Assembly: GCA_910577685.1 (NCBI GenBank) | Contig: CAJTOH010000024.1 | Span: 1 to 55,686 of the forward strand | Length of the DNA stretch: 55,686 nucleotides | From: an uncultured Dorea sp. | Lineage (GTDB): Bacteria; Bacillota; Clostridia; Lachnospirales; Lachnospiraceae | Direction of reading: 5' to 3' | Part shown: positions 1 through 9,646 of the stretch, one piece after another | How positions within the stretch are numbered: position 1 is the first letter of the stretch | Layout: each line of letters opens with the position of its first letter | The notes under the pieces: generated by a model | Seen by the model: the letters and a program-made list of their open reading frames with translations, nothing else | Told to the model about the DNA's origin: nothing | The model's database searches: none | Position numbers and translations under genes: made by a program

Positions 1-65
1 CTATATTTTAGCCGGTGTAATACCCGTTAGGTCAATCGCATGGCTGAACTGTTACCTACAATATA

Positions 66-95
66 TAACAGTCCAGCCTGCCGGCTTCACTGTTA
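66..95 (-). terminator. Hairpin downstream of the NlpC/P60 gene
   Basis: A 7-bp perfect outer stem (TAACAGT at 66-72, ACTGTTA at 89-95) encloses an AGCC/GGCT inner stem. It sits 46 bases past the stop of the minus-strand hydrolase gene. There is no clear U-run after it, so it is a weak or atypical terminator candidate. Confidence 0.35.
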
Positions 96-141
96 CAACA
101 ATATACTTACCAATAGCTTCCGTTCACTCCGCAGCCGCTAT

Positions 142-1314
142 CTACCAATAACGTCTATACCAAGGTGAACCATACACGCTAGCAATCTTCACAACATCTC
201 CCGGCTCAGGCGCATGAATCATCTGGCCTCCGCCAATATAGATCCCCACGTGTCCTGAATAACATACCACGTCTCCTGGCTGCGGACTGCTGACTGCAAC
301 TCCGCCTCCTCCCTGCGCACCGGAAGTACGTCCGATACTGATACCTGCAACTCTGTGACAATACTGAACAAGTCCGGAACAATCAAGCCCTACACCCGGA
401 GACGTACCGCCCCATACATAGGGAACGCCCTGCTGTGAATATGCCGCATTGACGATTGCCTGTCCAACTGCCGCATTGCCGGAACCCACGTTGCTCTGGC
501 TGCCTCCGCCGGTACTGGAATTATCTGTATTTCCAGTATTCCCGGAATTACCGTTGCTGCCTGTATTGCCTGTATTACCAGTATTTCCGGAATTACCATT
601 GTTATTATTACCGCCGTTATTATGGTTTCCGGAGTTATTATTATTGTTCGCTGCTGCAAGCTGACGTTGACGCTCCTCTTCTTCCTTGCGTCTGCGCTCC
701 TCGGCTTCCCTTGCCGCCGCTTCCACCGCAGCCTGAATCTGACCGTCGAGATCGGCTACCTCCGCTCTCTTCTCTTCAATTGTAGTATCCAATACATCCT
801 TCTGATCTTCATACTCAACCTGCAGAGATTCCAGCTTCTTCTGATCTTCTTCCAAAGTAGTCTTAAGCTCTGCGATCTGGTTCTTCGTCTCTACATATTC
901 CTGTAACTGATCTCTGTCATAGTCATGCACATTCTGAACATATTCAGCCTTATTCACCAGATCGGAAAAATTCTCTGCCGTTACCAGAGATTCAAGCGCC
1001 GTTGTATCTCCCTCTTCGTACATATATCTAATCCGAAGCTTCATCGCCTCATACTGCTCTTTTTCCTTCACCTCCGCAGCCGCCAAGTCGTCTGTCGCTT
1101 GGATGATCTCCTCGCCCTTCTTAACCAAATCTTCTTCCAGGCCATTGATCTTAGAAATAATCTTTGTCAGTTCTTCCTGCAAAGAATTCACTTCACTTTG
1201 CTTCTCAGCCTTGTTCTCCTTCAGCTCGTCGATTGAAGGCGCCGCCATAACCGGCGTAACAATCAAAGAACCAGCGACAACAGCGGCCAAAAATCTTGCT
1301 CCAAATTTCTTCAT
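142..1314 (-). CDS. Secreted NlpC/P60 peptidoglycan hydrolase with coiled-coil N-terminus
   Basis: A 390-residue exported cell-wall endopeptidase that would cut peptide stems of peptidoglycan. Residues 1-25 form a signal peptide (MKK, hydrophobic core, VMAAPS). Residues 30-215 are charged coiled coil of the CwlO/PcsB type, residues 216-285 are a low-complexity Asn/Gly/Ser/Thr linker, and residues 290-390 are the NlpC/P60 domain. The catalytic set is visible: C312 in DCSG, H355 in GHVGIY and H367 in MIHAP. Start supported by AAAGGATGG upstream. The gene is monocistronic with its own promoter at 1403-1431. The coiled coil suggests regulation by a partner such as FtsEX (family knowledge, partner not in window). 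Exact cleavage bond not deducible. Confidence 0.92.
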   Translation of the reverse strand: MKKFGARFLAAVVAGSLIVTPVMAAPSIDELKENKAEKQSEVNSLQEELTKIISKINGLEEDLVKKGEEIIQATDDLAAAEVKEKEQYEAMKLRIRYMYEEGDTTALESLVTAENFSDLVNKAEYVQNVHDYDRDQLQEYVETKNQIAELKTTLEEDQKKLESLQVEYEDQKDVLDTTIEEKRAEVADLDGQIQAAVEAAAREAEERRRKEEEERQRQLAAANNNNNSGNHNNGGNNNNGNSGNTGNTGNTGSNGNSGNTGNTDNSSTGGGSQSNVGSGNAAVGQAIVNAAYSQQGVPYVWGGTSPGVGLDCSGLVQYCHRVAGISIGRTSGAQGGGGVAVSSPQPGDVVCYSGHVGIYIGGGQMIHAPEPGDVVKIASVYGSPWYRRYW

Positions 1315-1402
1315 ACTGAAACCATCCTTTTTATGTATTTTTGATATTACTATTTACACTCTTCTACGCTCATTCGACATAGTCCCTCTACATCTGGTAA
1401 CA

Positions 1403-1431
1403 ATTATACCGTAAAATACTAAAAGTTGCAA
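1403..1431 (-). promoter_or_regulatory. Sigma-A promoter of the NlpC/P60 gene
   Basis: On the minus strand TTGCAA (1426-1431) and a perfect TATAAT (1403-1408) are separated by 17 bp, about 90 bases upstream of the start codon. Confidence 0.65.
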
Positions 1432-1494
1432 TATTTTTTAATAATTTTGTAACAAATGTTTTCGACATATCTCGAACACCGCAAAATACATAGG

Positions 1495-2994
1495 TTACTG
1501 GACGTTCATATTCGTATATCCCATAAGGCTGATATCAACCTCCTGCGCCGCCTCTCTGCCCTCGCGGATCGCCCACACCACCAGCGACTGCCCTCTGTGC
1601 ATGTCTCCTGCCGTAAACACCTTCTCTACATTCGTCGTATAGGCTCCCGGATCCGTAGCCACATTAGTCCGCCCGTCAACCTCCACGCCAAAGGCCTCCG
1701 CCACATAACTCTCGCTTCCAAGGAACCCCGCCGCAATTAACACCAGGTCCGCATCCACCGTATACTCGCTGCCGGGGATCTCTGTCATCACCGTCCGGCC
1801 GGTCTTCTCATCCTTCTTCGGTTCCAGTTTCACAAGAACTGCCTGACAGACATTCCCCGCCTGATCCTTCTTAAATTCCTTCACCGTCGTTTGGTACACC
1901 CGGGGATCCTTCCCGAATACCGCGACTGCCTCCTGCTGCCCATAATCCGTCTTACAGACCTTCGGCCACTCCGGCCACGGATTATCCCACGCGCGTTCAT
2001 CCGGCGCCTTCGGAAGCATCTCGAGCTGCAGCACGGACTTCGCCCCATGGCGCATGGAAGTACCGACACAGTCGTTTCCGGTATCTCCTCCTCCAATTAC
2101 CAGCACATTCTTTCCTTTTGCGGAAATATACGCGCCTTCCTTAAGCTGCATCCGGTTCCCCCACAAAGCCTTCGTGGTGGATTTCAGGAAATCTACCGCA
2201 AAATAGATACCCTCCGCCTCCCGCCCGGGCGCATGGAGATCTCTTGGGTTTGACGCGCCGCAACATAAGATAACACGGTCATACTCCTCTAAAATCTCTG
2301 CCGCCTTTTTCTCCTTTCCAACATCGCAGCCCGTAACAAAGGTAATCCCTTCTTCTTCCATGATTCCAATCTTCCGGTCGATGATCTGTTTCTCCAGCTT
2401 CATATTCGGAATCCCGTACCTAAGCAGCCCGCCTGCCCTGTCCTCACGCTCGAAAACCGTCACGCTGTGCCCTCTCCGGTTCAGCATATCCGCGGCAGCA
2501 AGCCCTGACGGCCCTGACCCGATAACCGCCACCTTTTTCCCGGTGCGCACTTTTACTAGCTTTGCGCATGCATACCCCTTCTCGTAAGCATTCTCGATAA
2601 TTCCATACTCATTCGCCTTAGCCGAAACCGCATCCCCGTTAAGGCTGCAAGTACAGGCGGCTTCACAGAGCGCCGGACATACCCGGGAAGTAAATTCCGG
2701 AAAATTATTCGTCTTCTTAAGACGATAGTACGCTTCTTCCCAGTTACCGTGGTAGATAAGGTCGTTCCACTCCGGAATCAGATTATGCAGCGGGCATCCG
2801 CTGACCATCCCCATAATCATCTGCCCCGCCTGACAGAAGGGGACTCCGCAGGACATGCACCTTGCTCCCTGACGTTCCTGCTCCTCCCTGGATAAAGGCG
2901 TGTAGAATTCGTGAAAATGCTTAAGCCTTTCTCCCGGCGCCTCCGCCGCTTTGTCCTGTCTGTCATATTCCATAAAACCTGTCGCTTTTCCCAC
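1495..2994 (-). CDS. gltD: Glutamate synthase [NADPH] small subunit
   Basis: The 499-residue beta subunit passes electrons from NAD(P)H via FAD and two 4Fe-4S clusters to GltB, for glutamate formation from 2-oxoglutarate and glutamine. Cys motifs CMSCGVPFC and CPALCEAACTC lie in the N-terminal ferredoxin-like domain; the FAD Rossmann motif is VIGSGPSG and the NADPH motif is VIGGGDTG. The start is GTG at 2992-2994: AGGAGG sits 8 bases before it, and the protein then begins GKATGFMEY as in other GltD. An in-frame GTG at 3003 would overlap that ribosome binding site. It follows gltB by 12 bases and is surely co-transcribed with it. Confidence 0.96.
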   Translation of the reverse strand: MGKATGFMEYDRQDKAAEAPGERLKHFHEFYTPLSREEQERQGARCMSCGVPFCQAGQMIMGMVSGCPLHNLIPEWNDLIYHGNWEEAYYRLKKTNNFPEFTSRVCPALCEAACTCSLNGDAVSAKANEYGIIENAYEKGYACAKLVKVRTGKKVAVIGSGPSGLAAADMLNRRGHSVTVFEREDRAGGLLRYGIPNMKLEKQIIDRKIGIMEEEGITFVTGCDVGKEKKAAEILEEYDRVILCCGASNPRDLHAPGREAEGIYFAVDFLKSTTKALWGNRMQLKEGAYISAKGKNVLVIGGGDTGNDCVGTSMRHGAKSVLQLEMLPKAPDERAWDNPWPEWPKVCKTDYGQQEAVAVFGKDPRVYQTTVKEFKKDQAGNVCQAVLVKLEPKKDEKTGRTVMTEIPGSEYTVDADLVLIAAGFLGSESYVAEAFGVEVDGRTNVATDPGAYTTNVEKVFTAGDMHRGQSLVVWAIREGREAAQEVDISLMGYTNMNVQ

Positions 2995-3006
2995 TATATC
3001 CACCTC

Positions 3007-6000
3007 CTACATATCGCCCTTCATGGCGTAAAATGCTTCCGCCTTTGCCTGCTCGCTGTTCATGCCCTGCTCTTCAAGCTGGAGGATCATCGTCAGCATC
3101 CTCTCATAGTCGACGGGGATGATCTTCTTAAACTTCGGCAGATACTCTTTGAAACGATCAAGAATCTCTTTTCCGATCTCAGAATTCGTGCATGCCACAT
3201 GCTCCTCGATCATTCCCTTCAGCTCATTGACGTCGAATTTAGACGTAATGCGCTCTATATTCACCATCTGCTTGTTGACGTTCCGATACAAATCACGGTC
3301 CACGTCCAATACATAGGCCACTCCGCCGCTCATTCCTGCGGCAAAGTTCCTGCCCGTCCTGCCAAGGACCGCCACACGCCCTCCGGTCATATATTCACAC
3401 CCATGGTCTCCTACGCCTTCCACAACGGCATCCGCACCCGAGTTGCGCACCGCAAAACGCTCCCCTGCTACTCCGTTGATAAAAGCCTTGCCGCCGGTGG
3501 CGCCGTAGAGCGCAACATTTCCTATTATAATATTCTCATGTGGACGATACTTGACTCCCCGGGGCGGGTAGACAATCAGCTTGCCTCCCGAAAGCCCTTT
3601 TCCGAAATAATCGTTACTGTCCCCAACAAGCTCCAGAGTAAGTCCTCTCGGAATGAACGCCCCGTAGGATTGTCCGCCTGCGCCTGTACATTTGACCACA
3701 TAACTGTCCTCGCAAAGCCCCTCCGGAAACCGTTTCGTAATCTCAGAGCCAAAGATCGTACCAAAGGTCCGGTCCGTATTAGTCACGTCTACCTCGATAC
3801 TGCGCTTCTGACCCTTTTTCAGGGACGGCAATAGCTGCTTAACCAGAACTCTCTCATCCAGCGTCTTCTCCAATTCAAAATCAAACACTTTTTTCGGGTT
3901 AAATATCACCGGCGTCCTGCTTCCTTCATAGGGATTATAAAGAATCCGTCCAAGCTCCAGCGTCGCCGCCCGCGCAGAAGTCGCCTGCTTCTTCACCCTC
4001 AGCAGGTCCGTACGCCCGACCAGCTCGTCAATCCTGCGGACGCCAAGCTTCGCCATATATTCCCTCAAATTTTCCGCAATAAACCGCATAAAATTCATCA
4101 CATATTCCGGCTTGCCTGCGAAACGCTTCCGAAGCTTAGGATTCTGCGTCGCAATTCCCACCGGACAGGTATCCAGATTGCATACCCTCATCATCACGCA
4201 GCCCATAGTAATCAAAGGCGCCGTCGCAAATCCAAATTCCTCGGCTCCAAGGATTGCCGCAATGGCAACGTCGCGCCCACTCATCAGCTTACCGTCCGTC
4301 TCCAGACGCACTCGCTCGCGCAGCCCGTTTCGAATCAGGGTCTGGTGCGTCTCCGCAAGCCCAAGCTCCCATGGCAGTCCCGCGTTGTGGATAGAACTTC
4401 TCGGCGCAGCGCCGGTTCCTCCGTCATATCCGGAGATCAGAATCAGCCCTGCCCCCGCCTTGGCCACGCCGGCGGCAACCGTTCCCACCCCGGCTTCCGA
4501 CACCAATTTGACCGAAATCCTGGCGTCCTTATTAGCATTTTTGCAATCATAGATCAACTGTGCCAAATCCTCAATAGAATAACTGTCATGGTGAGGCGGC
4601 GGAGAGATCAGGCTGACACCCGGCGTGGAATTACGGGTATCCGCAATCCAAGGATACACCTTTCCCCCCGGAAGATGGCCGCCTTCACCCGGCTTAGCCC
4701 CCTGAGCCATCTTAATCTGGATCTCCTGTGCGCTTACCAGATAACGGCTGGTAACGCCAAATCGCCCGGAGGCCACCTGTTTGATCGCAGAACACCTGTC
4801 GCTGTCCAAACGCTGGGTCTCTTCTCCGCCCTCGCCGCTGTTGGACTTACCGTGCAGACGGTTCATAGCAATAGCCAATGTCTCATGGGCCTCCTTTGAA
4901 ATCGAGCCATAGGACATGGCTCCCGTCTTAAACCGGGTCACGATTTCATCTACGCTCTCCACCTCGTCAATGGAAATACCCTTCTTCGGATAGTTGAACT
5001 CAAACTGTCCCCGAAGATTAATATGCTCCCCTTCCTCATTGACCATCTCCGTATACTTCCTGAACATCTCATAGTCCCCGCGCCTCGTAGACTGCTGAAG
5101 CATATGGATCGTCCGGGGATTGTAGAGATGCCTCTCCCCACCGCTTTTTGACTTATGCTGTCCGATACTGTCGAGGGTCATATCCGCCTCAAGCCCAAGG
5201 GGATCAAACGCCTGAGAGTGACGCGCCACATAATCAGCCGCAAGTTCCTCCATCCCGATACCGCCCACACGGCTCACCGTATCCGTAAAATATTTCTCAA
5301 TAAATTCTTCTTTTAATCCAATTGCCTCGAAATTCTTGGCTCCCTGATAAGACTGAATCGTCGAAATCCCCATCTTGGAAGCAATCTTCAAGATACCGCT
5401 CAGAACCGCGTGATTATAATCATCCACAGCCGCATAATAATCCTTTTTCAGCATATTCGTCTCAATCAGATGCCGGATAGACTCATGGGCAAGGTAGGGA
5501 TTAACGGCGCACGCCCCGTAACCCAGCAGCGTTGCAAAATGATGGACTTCCCTCGGCTCTCCTGTCTCCAGGATAATCGCCACAGACGTCCTCTTCTTTG
5601 TCCGGACCAAATGCTGCTGCAGTCCCGACAACGCCAACAGAGAAGGCATGGCGACATGATACTCGTCCACACCCCGGTCCGAAAGAATCAGAATATTCGC
5701 TCCTTCCCGGATTGCCCGGTCCACTTCGATAAACAGATAGTCAATCGCCTTCTTTAATCCCGAGTTCTTATAATAAATGATAGGAATCTCAACGGGGCGG
5801 AAGCCTTCCTTCTTCATGTTTTTAATTTTCAGAAGATCTGTATTCGTCAAGATAGGGTTATTTACCTTCAGCATCCTGCAATTCTCTTCATTTTCCTCCA
5901 GAAGGTTCCCGTCCGCGCCGATATAAACAGTCGTGGACGTCACCACCTCCTCCCGAATCGCATCGATCGGCGGGTTCGTCACCTGTGCAAAAAGCTGCTT

Positions 6001-7605
6001 AAAATATCCGAAAAGATCCCGATGCTTCTCCGACAGCACAGACAAGGGCGCGTCAATCCCCATTGCCGCAGTTCCCTCCGAACCGTTCAGGGCCATAGTC
6101 AGGATCGAATTCTTCACTTCCTCATAAGAATAACCGAACGCCTTCTGAAGGCGTTTACATTCTTCCGCCGTATAGGAGGACACTTTCTGGTTTGGGATCC
6201 TCAGGCTCCTAAGCTCGATCAGGTTGCTGTCAAGCCACTCGCCGTAGGGCTGCCGGCCGGCATAGCGCTCCTTTAGTTCGTCATCATCAATCACCTTTCC
6301 CTGAACCGTATCCACCAATAGCATCTTTCCGGGATGCAGCCGTTCCTTCACCAGAATCTTCCTGTGATCAATGTCAAGAACGCCCACCTCAGACGACAGA
6401 ATCAAAGTGTCGTCCTCCGTGATATAGTATCTGGAAGGCCGAAGCCCGTTCCGGTCAAGTACGGCTCCCATATAGTCCCCGTCGCTAAAGAGTATGGATG
6501 CCGAACCGTCCCACGGCTCCATCATCGTCGCATAATACTGGTAGAAATCTTTCCTCTTCTGGGACATGGTCTTCGCACTCGCCCAAGGTTCCGGAATCGC
6601 GATCATCACGGCCAGCGGCAGCTCCATCCCGCTCATAACCATAAACTCAATAGCATTGTCAAGCATCGCAGAATCAGAACCGGAACTGTTAATAGCAGGA
6701 AGCACCTTATGAAGTTCCCCCTTGAGATACTCTGATTCCATATTCTCTTCTCTCGCCTGCATCTTGTCCGCATTCCCGCGAATGGTATTGATCTCCCCGT
6801 TATGTACGATAAAACGGTTGGGATGCGCCCGTTCCCAGCTCGGGTTAGTATTGGTACTAAATCTGGAATGAACCAGCGCAATCGCCGACTCATACTCATG
6901 ACTCTGCAGATCTTCAAAAAACGGCCGCAGCTGCCCCACAAGGAACATCCCCTTGTATGCAATCGTCCTGCCGGACAGCGATGCCACATAGGTATCGTCG
7001 CTGCTCTGTTCGAAGATCCTGCGCACCACGTACAAACGCCTGTCAAAATCAATCCCCCGGGCAATCTTCCCGGGACGCTCTATAAACCCCTGCATGATAC
7101 ACGGCATACACGCCGCGGCCCGGCTTCCAAGGACTTCCGGCCTTACCGGTACCTCCCGCCATCCAAGGAATTTCATTCCCTCTTTCTTGACGATCACTTC
7201 AAAAATCTTCTTCGCCTGATTCTTCTTCAGCTCATCTTGGGGAAAGAAAAACATCCCAACCCCGTAATCCCTCTCCGAACCTAAAAAAATGCCGAGAGGC
7301 TTGCAGACTTTGGAGAAAAACCTGTGTGAAATCTGCAGCAAAATCCCAACTCCATCGCCTGTCTTACCTTCGGCATCCTTGCCGGCCCTATGCTCTAAAT
7401 TTTCTACAATCTTCAAGGCGTCCGCCACCGTACTGTGGCTCTTATGCCCTTTAATATTAACGACTGCGCCGATACCACAGTTGTCATGCTCAAACTGCGG
7501 ATGATACAAGCCTTCATACTTCCCCGGATTAAGTCTGACCTCCCCGCCGCGGAACGTATCACAGCCTGACCTTCGGGTATGATTGTTTACACTCTGTACG
7601 CTCAT
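3007..7605 (-). CDS. gltB: Glutamate synthase [NADPH] large subunit
   Basis: The 1532-residue alpha subunit makes glutamate from 2-oxoglutarate and glutamine, channelling ammonia from the amidotransferase to the FMN site. Order: 42-residue propeptide, class II glutamine amidotransferase with nucleophile C43 (NCGIGAV, expected to be exposed by autocleavage), central domain, FMN-binding synthase domain, 3Fe-4S cluster cysteines C1136, C1142 and C1147, and C-terminal GXGXG beta-helix. Full length for the bacterial family (about 1500). The promoter at 7635-7663 drives gltB-gltD. In context it assimilates ammonia, of which the allantoin genes some 13 kb away would release several molecules per substrate. 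Confidence 0.97.
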   Translation of the reverse strand: MSVQSVNNHTRRSGCDTFRGGEVRLNPGKYEGLYHPQFEHDNCGIGAVVNIKGHKSHSTVADALKIVENLEHRAGKDAEGKTGDGVGILLQISHRFFSKVCKPLGIFLGSERDYGVGMFFFPQDELKKNQAKKIFEVIVKKEGMKFLGWREVPVRPEVLGSRAAACMPCIMQGFIERPGKIARGIDFDRRLYVVRRIFEQSSDDTYVASLSGRTIAYKGMFLVGQLRPFFEDLQSHEYESAIALVHSRFSTNTNPSWERAHPNRFIVHNGEINTIRGNADKMQAREENMESEYLKGELHKVLPAINSSGSDSAMLDNAIEFMVMSGMELPLAVMIAIPEPWASAKTMSQKRKDFYQYYATMMEPWDGSASILFSDGDYMGAVLDRNGLRPSRYYITEDDTLILSSEVGVLDIDHRKILVKERLHPGKMLLVDTVQGKVIDDDELKERYAGRQPYGEWLDSNLIELRSLRIPNQKVSSYTAEECKRLQKAFGYSYEEVKNSILTMALNGSEGTAAMGIDAPLSVLSEKHRDLFGYFKQLFAQVTNPPIDAIREEVVTSTTVYIGADGNLLEENEENCRMLKVNNPILTNTDLLKIKNMKKEGFRPVEIPIIYYKNSGLKKAIDYLFIEVDRAIREGANILILSDRGVDEYHVAMPSLLALSGLQQHLVRTKKRTSVAIILETGEPREVHHFATLLGYGACAVNPYLAHESIRHLIETNMLKKDYYAAVDDYNHAVLSGILKIASKMGISTIQSYQGAKNFEAIGLKEEFIEKYFTDTVSRVGGIGMEELAADYVARHSQAFDPLGLEADMTLDSIGQHKSKSGGERHLYNPRTIHMLQQSTRRGDYEMFRKYTEMVNEEGEHINLRGQFEFNYPKKGISIDEVESVDEIVTRFKTGAMSYGSISKEAHETLAIAMNRLHGKSNSGEGGEETQRLDSDRCSAIKQVASGRFGVTSRYLVSAQEIQIKMAQGAKPGEGGHLPGGKVYPWIADTRNSTPGVSLISPPPHHDSYSIEDLAQLIYDCKNANKDARISVKLVSEAGVGTVAAGVAKAGAGLILISGYDGGTGAAPRSSIHNAGLPWELGLAETHQTLIRNGLRERVRLETDGKLMSGRDVAIAAILGAEEFGFATAPLITMGCVMMRVCNLDTCPVGIATQNPKLRKRFAGKPEYVMNFMRFIAENLREYMAKLGVRRIDELVGRTDLLRVKKQATSARAATLELGRILYNPYEGSRTPVIFNPKKVFDFELEKTLDERVLVKQLLPSLKKGQKRSIEVDVTNTDRTFGTIFGSEITKRFPEGLCEDSYVVKCTGAGGQSYGAFIPRGLTLELVGDSNDYFGKGLSGGKLIVYPPRGVKYRPHENIIIGNVALYGATGGKAFINGVAGERFAVRNSGADAVVEGVGDHGCEYMTGGRVAVLGRTGRNFAAGMSGGVAYVLDVDRDLYRNVNKQMVNIERITSKFDVNELKGMIEEHVACTNSEIGKEILDRFKEYLPKFKKIIPVDYERMLTMILQLEEQGMNSEQAKAEAFYAMKGDM

Positions 7606-7634
7606 ATATTCAGCCCTTTCTTCATTTTTTCTTA

Positions 7635-7663
7635 ACTATACTACTTTTTACAGAATTTGTAAA
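7635..7663 (-). promoter_or_regulatory. Sigma-A promoter of gltBD
   Basis: Minus strand TTTACA (7658-7663), 17-bp spacer, TATAGT (7635-7640); 30 bases upstream of the gltB start, with AAAGGG as ribosome binding site in between. Confidence 0.65.
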
Positions 7664-7721
7664 TAAGAAATCTCGCCAGAATTGTCAGATAATCAGATAA
7701 TAATGTATATCATAAAATATA

Positions 7722-7750
7722 GTCTGACATTTTTTTTGCAAATGCCAGAC
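7722..7750 (-). terminator. Hairpin between the CPBP protease gene and gltB
   Basis: Inverted repeat GTCTGACA (7722-7729) / TGCCAGAC (7743-7750), with one wobble pair, 27 bases past the protease stop. The U-run after the stem on the minus strand is poor, so termination may be partial. Confidence 0.4.
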
Positions 7751-7776
7751 CTTCCTTCAAAAAGACATATTCCTTT

Positions 7777-8730
7777 CTATTCCCCGTCAATCGTACAATG
7801 CCAAACCCTATGATCCTGCCCTTCCGGCGTATCCGGCATAATCGGCCTCTCCTCGATCCTCTGAATAAGCACAAACATAGTGGACGCAACGAATGCACAA
7901 ACAATCGTTACAATACCGATTCTCATCGAATCTTCCATCAGCCAGTCAAGCAGTTTGAACTCTGTCGCCAGTACAGAGAGCAGATTCATCACCATATGCG
8001 CCGCAATAGGCGCCTTGATCGAACCATATTTCTCGTAAAGATATGCAAGCATCATACCCATAACAAAACCATATAGCATCTGTACCATATTCCCATGCAT
8101 CAGCCCAAACACCACGGCAGAATACAAGGCGGCCTGCATATACGATGCCCGCTCGCGCAGACGCTTAAACAGTAAGCCCCGGAATACCAGTTCCTCGCTC
8201 ATAGGTATCAAGACCGCCAGTACCGCCACCTGGACTGCAAGAGGAGATGAATAGAACGCTTCCATCGTCGCCTGATAAGATTCGCTCATATCTGAGGGAT
8301 TCCCAATGATAATCAGATTGTTAAGCCCAAGACTCATCGCCAGCGCAAGAAGAAGCCCCGCCATGTACTTCCAAATAGGCGCTTTCCTGTTCGGCACGAA
8401 TCCCCTCTTCTTCTCCTTCACCCGGTCAAAATGGAAGAATAAAAACATAATCGGAATCGTAATCAGCGCGGCAACGCCCTCGATCAGTGTGGAAGCCTTC
8501 AAATACTGGGCCATGATCTCATCCGACAGTTCCAACATCTTCTCTTCACTCTGCATCGCAATCGTAGCCGCATCCTGATCTGCTAACATATATATCGTGC
8601 TCAATACTCCCATAGCGATCATACTGACTGCAATTCCCACAACCCACTTTATCACAATCGGCCCCCACAAATACCAGATACGCTTTCCGTAATTCCCCGG
8701 CGGCGGACCCTGTCTGTATTGCTGTTCCAT
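7777..8730 (-). CDS. CPBP (Abi/CAAX-type) intramembrane metalloprotease
   Basis: A 317-residue polytopic membrane protein of the CPBP family (PF02517 type). The N-terminus has a Tyr/Pro/Gly-rich cytosolic stretch, then about eight hydrophobic segments. The hallmark motifs are present: EELVFRG (glutamate pair and arginine), FGLMHGN (histidine) and a third helix with HMVMN. The start chosen is the second ATG (8728-8730), because GAGG at 8737-8740 abuts the first ATG but is 6 bases from the second. Family members process small peptides or anchor immunity to bacteriocins; nothing nearby tells which. Single gene between gltB and the accessory patch. Confidence 0.85.
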   Translation of the reverse strand: MEQQYRQGPPPGNYGKRIWYLWGPIVIKWVVGIAVSMIAMGVLSTIYMLADQDAATIAMQSEEKMLELSDEIMAQYLKASTLIEGVAALITIPIMFLFFHFDRVKEKKRGFVPNRKAPIWKYMAGLLLALAMSLGLNNLIIIGNPSDMSESYQATMEAFYSSPLAVQVAVLAVLIPMSEELVFRGLLFKRLRERASYMQAALYSAVVFGLMHGNMVQMLYGFVMGMMLAYLYEKYGSIKAPIAAHMVMNLLSVLATEFKLLDWLMEDSMRIGIVTIVCAFVASTMFVLIQRIEERPIMPDTPEGQDHRVWHCTIDGE

Positions 8731-8778
8731 ATTCATCCTCGCTTTCTTCTGTTGAATGTATTACTATATACTTTATTC

Positions 8779-8807
8779 ATTCTACTTCTCATTTATGGAA
8801 CATGCAA
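8779..8807 (-). promoter_or_regulatory. Likely promoter of the CPBP protease gene
   Basis: Minus strand TTGCAT (8802-8807), 17 bp, TAGAAT (8779-8784), about 50 bases upstream of the chosen start. Confidence 0.4.
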
Positions 8808-8863
8808 TTAAAAAAATATTAAATTTAGTTTCATTCCTCCGGCAGGAAAAAGCCATACACGAC

Positions 8864-8900
8864 AAAAGATGCGGCAGGCTAATCCCCCTTCCGCCGCATC
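8864..8900 (-). terminator. Rho-independent terminator below the XRE/sce7726 patch
   Basis: Perfect 8-bp stem GATGCGGC (8868-8875) / GCCGCATC (8893-8900), followed on the minus strand by TTTT. It would end transcripts coming from the 9.3-10.2 kb genes. Confidence 0.6.
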
Positions 8901-9025
8901 CCTTGCCCGCAAATCCAAGTTACACTAACCCTTCCGCTATCTTCCGGTACGCTTCCTTAACTCTTTCTCTATCTTCCGGTACACTTCCATTCCATCTGCT
9001 CATCCATATTCTAATATCTGTACCT

Positions 9026-9285
9026 TCAAACATCTTCTTCGTCCTGTTCCTCTGCCGTTCTTCTCCACATGTATCCCGCAGCTTCTTCCTGTATAACATT
9101 CCGCAGCTCTTCTTCTGCCGCTCTTGCCATAACATTGTCTCCATGTGCCGTGCGGATCCATCCTCTGCGGTTAAATCCAGCACGACCGTACCTTTATATC
9201 CCGGATCTTCCTTCGTATACGGCGGAAATATGCTCTCATATTTCCTAAAAATATAATACCAAATAATGAACCATCCTGCATCCAG
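9026..9285 (-). pseudogene. Decayed small ORF, weakly HicB-antitoxin-like
   Basis: The 8731-9322 stretch holds no intact gene, only flanking signals and this remnant. One minus-strand frame opens at 9285 without an ATG and reads WYYIFRKYESIFPPYTKEDP and then PGYKGTVVLDLTAEDG. The sensible sequence appears to continue in another frame (GWIRTAHGDNVMARAAEEEL), ending at 9026. That pattern (a Tyr/Pro-rich strand, then T-x-GDN and AEEEL) recalls HicB antitoxins, but a single frameshift has to be assumed. Two near-identical 19-base direct copies follow downstream (about 8930-8985), which fits decay. Identity is a guess. Confidence 0.25.
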
Positions 9286-9322
9286 TTACAAACTGCTTGA
9301 CAAATGATTTTACAGGCCGTAA

Positions 9323-9646
9323 CTATTTACCCCAAAGCAGCTCCTTGTATCTCATCACAATCTTTTGATACTTCCGCCTTTGCAGAACCTTCAATTCACA
9401 TTCCCCGCCCGATTCTTCCTGATCGGAAGCGGCCACCAACGTCTCCATTGAAACATTTAACAGCCTTGACAGCGCGTACAGATTATCCACCGTCGGCATA
9501 TTCTTTCCCCGAAACCAGTCATACACCGACTGCACCGCGGAAAATCCCATATATTCCTGTATCTCTTTTGCACGGATTCCCCGTCTTTCACATACTTCGC
9601 GGATTTTATCTCCCGTCTTTTTCATGCTGATTACCGGATACCGCAT
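9323..9646 (-). CDS. XRE-family helix-turn-helix regulator
   Basis: A 107-residue protein with one Cro/C1-type HTH at about residues 10-62 (KIREVCERRG, then IQEYMGFSAVQSVYDW and LSRLLNVSMETL). The C-terminal 40 residues are basic and match nothing I know. Start supported by a GGGAGGG stretch upstream; a second ATG lies 7 codons in. It overlaps the end of the nuclease-like gene by 16 bases, so the two are translationally coupled. Probably represses its own operon or acts with its partner. Confidence 0.8.
   Translation of the reverse strand: MRYPVISMKKTGDKIREVCERRGIRAKEIQEYMGFSAVQSVYDWFRGKNMPTVDNLYALSRLLNVSMETLVAASDQEESGGECELKVLQRRKYQKIVMRYKELLWGK

Noticed and set aside
2911..3834. Long plus-strand ORF (307 codons) opposite gltB
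   Set aside because: His/Leu/Arg-rich shadow of the gltBD coding strand with no ribosome binding site; gltB and gltD are certain.
8756..9256. Plus-strand ORF of 166 codons rich in Ser/Pro/Phe
   Set aside because: Composition is that of antisense sequence; it starts in the CPBP promoter region, lacks a good ribosome binding site, and crosses the terminator at 8864-8900.
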